DNA from: CAWDMC01 sp963803295
GTDB lineage: Bacteria > Acidobacteriota > Terriglobia > UBA7540
NCBI GenBank assembly: GCA_963803295.1
Contig: CAWDMC010000021.1
Coordinates: 1 to 64,000 of the forward strand
Length of the DNA stretch: 64,000 nucleotides
Direction of reading: 5' to 3'
Positions 62,370 to 64,000 of the stretch are shown here, in pieces (position 1 is the stretch's first letter; the number at the start of each line of letters is the position of its first letter). Made by a program: the position numbers and the translations under genes. Below the pieces are notes generated by a model that was not told the DNA's origin, ran no database searches, and saw only the letters and a program-made list of their open reading frames with translations.

Positions 62370-62402
62370 CGTACGTAAATTTCCCTTTCCTGAGGTGTCC
62401 CC
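62365..62402 (-). repeat. 38-bp Tn3-family terminal repeat, copy 2
   Basis: Minus strand GGGGACACC ... TACGCTAAG with GGGG at 62402. Shares the inner CGTACGCTAAG with copy 1 and overlaps the tnpA stop. Confidence 0.7.
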
Positions 62403-62484
62403 CAATCGTCCGCTCTTCCATTTGATTACCAGAAGATAGCCAAGGTTCCTGTGTTATCAGAAAGATTGCGACGCTTTGGGCGGC

Positions 62485-62760
62485 CTTACCTGCACCGAAA
62501 GTGAGGAAGAACCAATTTAAGTGCATGATTGGCTATCCTGTGTACGATTCAAGTACCGTAAAACCAAACGACGTCGAAAAATTTCACTTTTAAGTGCAGC
62601 GCGACAGAAGGGCAGATCAATCGGTTGCAGGCGCTGAAGAGGCAGATGTACGATCGCGCCGGCGTGGAACTTCTTCGCGCCCGTGTGTTACCACTGCCAG
62701 TCCTGGAGATCAAATGACAGCTTGCAACAAAAGTGCGCCAGAACCGATTTAGATGCAACA
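62485..62760. repeat. ISL3 footprints: two ends and transposase 3' stump
   Basis: Three pieces: an end with GAAAGTGAGGAAGAACCAA and TTTAAGTGC (about 62499-62525), a terminal TTAAGTGCAGCGCGAC (about 62589-62605), a transposase 3' remnant EGQINRLQALKRQMYDRAGV ... VLEIK with stop at 62717, and a second end at about 62722-62755. The remnant follows the terminal block with no gap, so two copies were fused. Confidence 0.7.
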
Positions 62761-62893
62761 ATGGCGACACTGCAAGACCGCGATGGTTGCCCTACCCCAA
62801 GTCCAGCCATGCACCGTTTTCCAGTCTAGGCTAGGAGCCTGCCCGAGAAATCGTAGCGTCTCAGTTTGAGACACTACCGAGAAATCCGCAAGG

Positions 62894-63235
62894 TTGAGAG
62901 AACAAACAAAACGAAATCGCGTCATAATGCTTTATGCCAAAGGGCTACCGACCCTAGTCGAGCAGCGAGCGCTGGGAAAAGCAGCAGCCGAGGGCAAAAG
63001 CGCCACTGAGGCCAAGCGGGCTAAGCCGGACGACAAAGATCAATACAACTCACCGATCCGGAGTCGTGCATCATGAAGGGTGCTGACGGGTTTGTGCAGG
63101 ATTACAATGCGCAGGCGTCGGTGGAACCGGAGATGCTGTTGATCGTCGGACAGTCCGTGACGGAAGCGGGCCAATGGCAAACAGCAACTAGAACCGATGG
63201 TGGAAGCCATCGAGGAACAGTCCTAGACACCCGTC
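62894..63235 (+). pseudogene. IS1182-family transposase fragment
   Basis: Across frames the sequence reads AKRAKPDDKDQYN, LTDPESCIMKGADGFVQDYN, AQASVEPEMLLIVGQSVTEA, EPMVEAIEEQS, the central block of IS1182/DUF772 transposases ( ..TDP.S..M....GF.Q.YN.Q...). At least two frame breaks; no N- or C-terminal parts. Confidence 0.7.
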
Positions 63236-63275
63236 AACCAATTCGTGCCATTGGCGTGCTTGAATGGCGGTAACC

Positions 63276-64000
63276 GTGAGTTTGCCAGGAATCCAATATG
63301 CGAAAACAACCGACGGCGTCAGTATCGCTTTCTTGACCGTTGGGGTCGGCCCCCCGATCGTTTTTGCGTCGAACATTTTCGGCGACGTCCACCTGTACCG
63401 CCAGCTCCCGAGGCACCATGTCCGTGGCGTCACAGATCAGTTGTCTGCGCTTGGTTGGAAAGTGATCCGATACGACGTACGAGGCATGGGATTCTCGGAC
63501 AGAAACGTCCCCGATTTGACCCTGGACGCGAGAGTCAAGGATCTCGATGCAGTCGTGATGCAGCTGGGCCTTGAGCGATTCGTGCTTGCTGGTGTCGATA
63601 TCGGCGCTGCAACAGCAGTCGCCTACACGGCCCGGCACGCATCGAGAGTATCACGTCTTGTGCTGGTCAGCCCGTGGGTATCGGCCGCTGAAATGTTTGC
63701 CCTTCCGGATGTTCGAATCACTTCAGGCATGGTGGCTGGAGGAGTACGGGAATGGAACGTCTTCACGAATGTGCTGGGAAACGTTGCGAACAGCTTCGAG
63801 GATGTGGAGTCGGGCAAACAGATGGCGGACGCAATGCGCCAGAGCACGACTCCCGCTGGTCTCGCGAAGTTTTATGAAAAATCCGCGTGCATCGACTTGA
63901 AGAGCCTTCTGCCGGCGGTGACTGTCCCTACTCTCGTCATTCACGAGCCGGGGTTTGCGTTTGGATCACTCGATCTGTGCCAGGAAGTTGCGAAGAACAT
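63276..64000 (+). CDS. alpha/beta hydrolase, 3' end outside window
   Basis: Open from a GTG at 63276 to the window edge (241 codons). Begins SLPGIQYAKTTDGVSIAFL, GVGPPIVFASNIFGDVHLYR, VIRYDVRGMGFSDRNV, and has the elbow position in VLAGVDIGAATAVAYTA, where the usual serine of GxSxG is Asp (GVDIG). The start QYA.T.DGV.IA resembles the N-terminal hydrolase domain found fused to adenylate cyclase or LuxR-type outputs, so a larger protein may continue beyond the window. Haloalkane dehalogenases also use Asp here; which applies is unknown. Confidence 0.75.
   Translation, partial: MSLPGIQYAKTTDGVSIAFLTVGVGPPIVFASNIFGDVHLYRQLPRHHVRGVTDQLSALGWKVIRYDVRGMGFSDRNVPDLTLDARVKDLDAVVMQLGLERFVLAGVDIGAATAVAYTARHASRVSRLVLVSPWVSAAEMFALPDVRITSGMVAGGVREWNVFTNVLGNVANSFEDVESGKQMADAMRQSTTPAGLAKFYEKSACIDLKSLLPAVTVPTLVIHEPGFAFGSLDLCQEVAKN

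Noticed and set aside
62840..62890. Palindrome TCTCAGTTTGAGA with nearby CCGAGAAATC repeats
   Set aside because: No gene, promoter or element edge could be tied to it, so it is not called.

Overview
The window looks like accessory DNA from a GC-rich bacterium, most likely an acidobacterium. The clue to the phylum is the chromosomal-type gene at 41.3-43.5 kb (winged-helix DNA-binding domain, one membrane segment, TolB-like propeller), a design very common in Acidobacteriota; a nonaheme cytochrome c and lipocalin-like secreted protein fit that but do not prove it. Taxonomy is an inference.

Layout. (1) 0.1-4.2 kb: an HNH nuclease, an unknown protein, and a plasmid-type replication/partition block on the minus strand (MerR-like regulator, ParA, large winged-helix Rep-like protein whose gene carries about a dozen iteron-like repeats). 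(2) 4.9-19.9 kb: a conjugation module on the plus strand: VirB2, B3, B4, B9, B10, TrbJ/VirB5-like, a small membrane protein, B6, a 41-aa ORF, B8, then a palindrome-bearing control region, two small relaxosome-type proteins, VirD4 coupling protein, MobF relaxase-helicase and VirB11. (3) 20-22.5 kb: small ORF, bidirectional terminator, frameshifted ardC antirestriction gene, and the 3' stump of an integrase. (4) 22.6-36.4 kb: an XRE/ImmA regulator-protease pair, then a complete, oddly ordered type I-C-like CRISPR system: cas5-cas8-cas7-cas3-cas4-[MNT-HEPN toxin/antitoxin pair]-cas1-cas2-leader-array of 37 identical 37-nt repeats. (5) 36,415-41,300: a Tn7/Tn5053-like transposon with recognisable ends (three transposase sites each side), tniA, tniB and a multiply frameshifted third gene. 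It begins exactly one spacer length after the last CRISPR repeat and its other end cuts the TolB-type gene. (6) 41.3-64 kb: chromosome-like genes (TolB-type regulator, secreted protein, cytochrome c, alpha/beta hydrolase, isochorismatase-like hydrolase, M20 amidohydrolase, O-methyltransferase, PAP2-like protein, HigBA) broken up by mobile-element debris: an internally deleted group II intron, an ISL3 copy plus three ISL3 footprints, a MITE-like 210-bp element, IS66, IS1182 and nested Tn3-family relics, an intact IS5 element with its 4-bp target duplication, and two tyrosine recombinases.

How the parts work together. The 1-20 kb block is a self-transmissible backbone (replication, partition, mating pore, relaxase). 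The CRISPR block is a stand-alone interference and adaptation system; its promoter carries the same GGCGTAC half-sites as the promoter of the upstream XRE gene, so the XRE/ImmA pair may control it. No TniQ is visible and the array lies outside the transposon ends, so this is not an ordinary CRISPR-associated transposon.

Caveat. At least ten genes carry single-base frameshifts (virB4, ardC, the tniAB-linked gene, both tyrosine recombinases, ISL3, IS66 and IS1182 genes, the integrase stump). In mobile-element debris this is expected decay, but in virB4 it may be an assembly or sequencing error; raw reads would decide.
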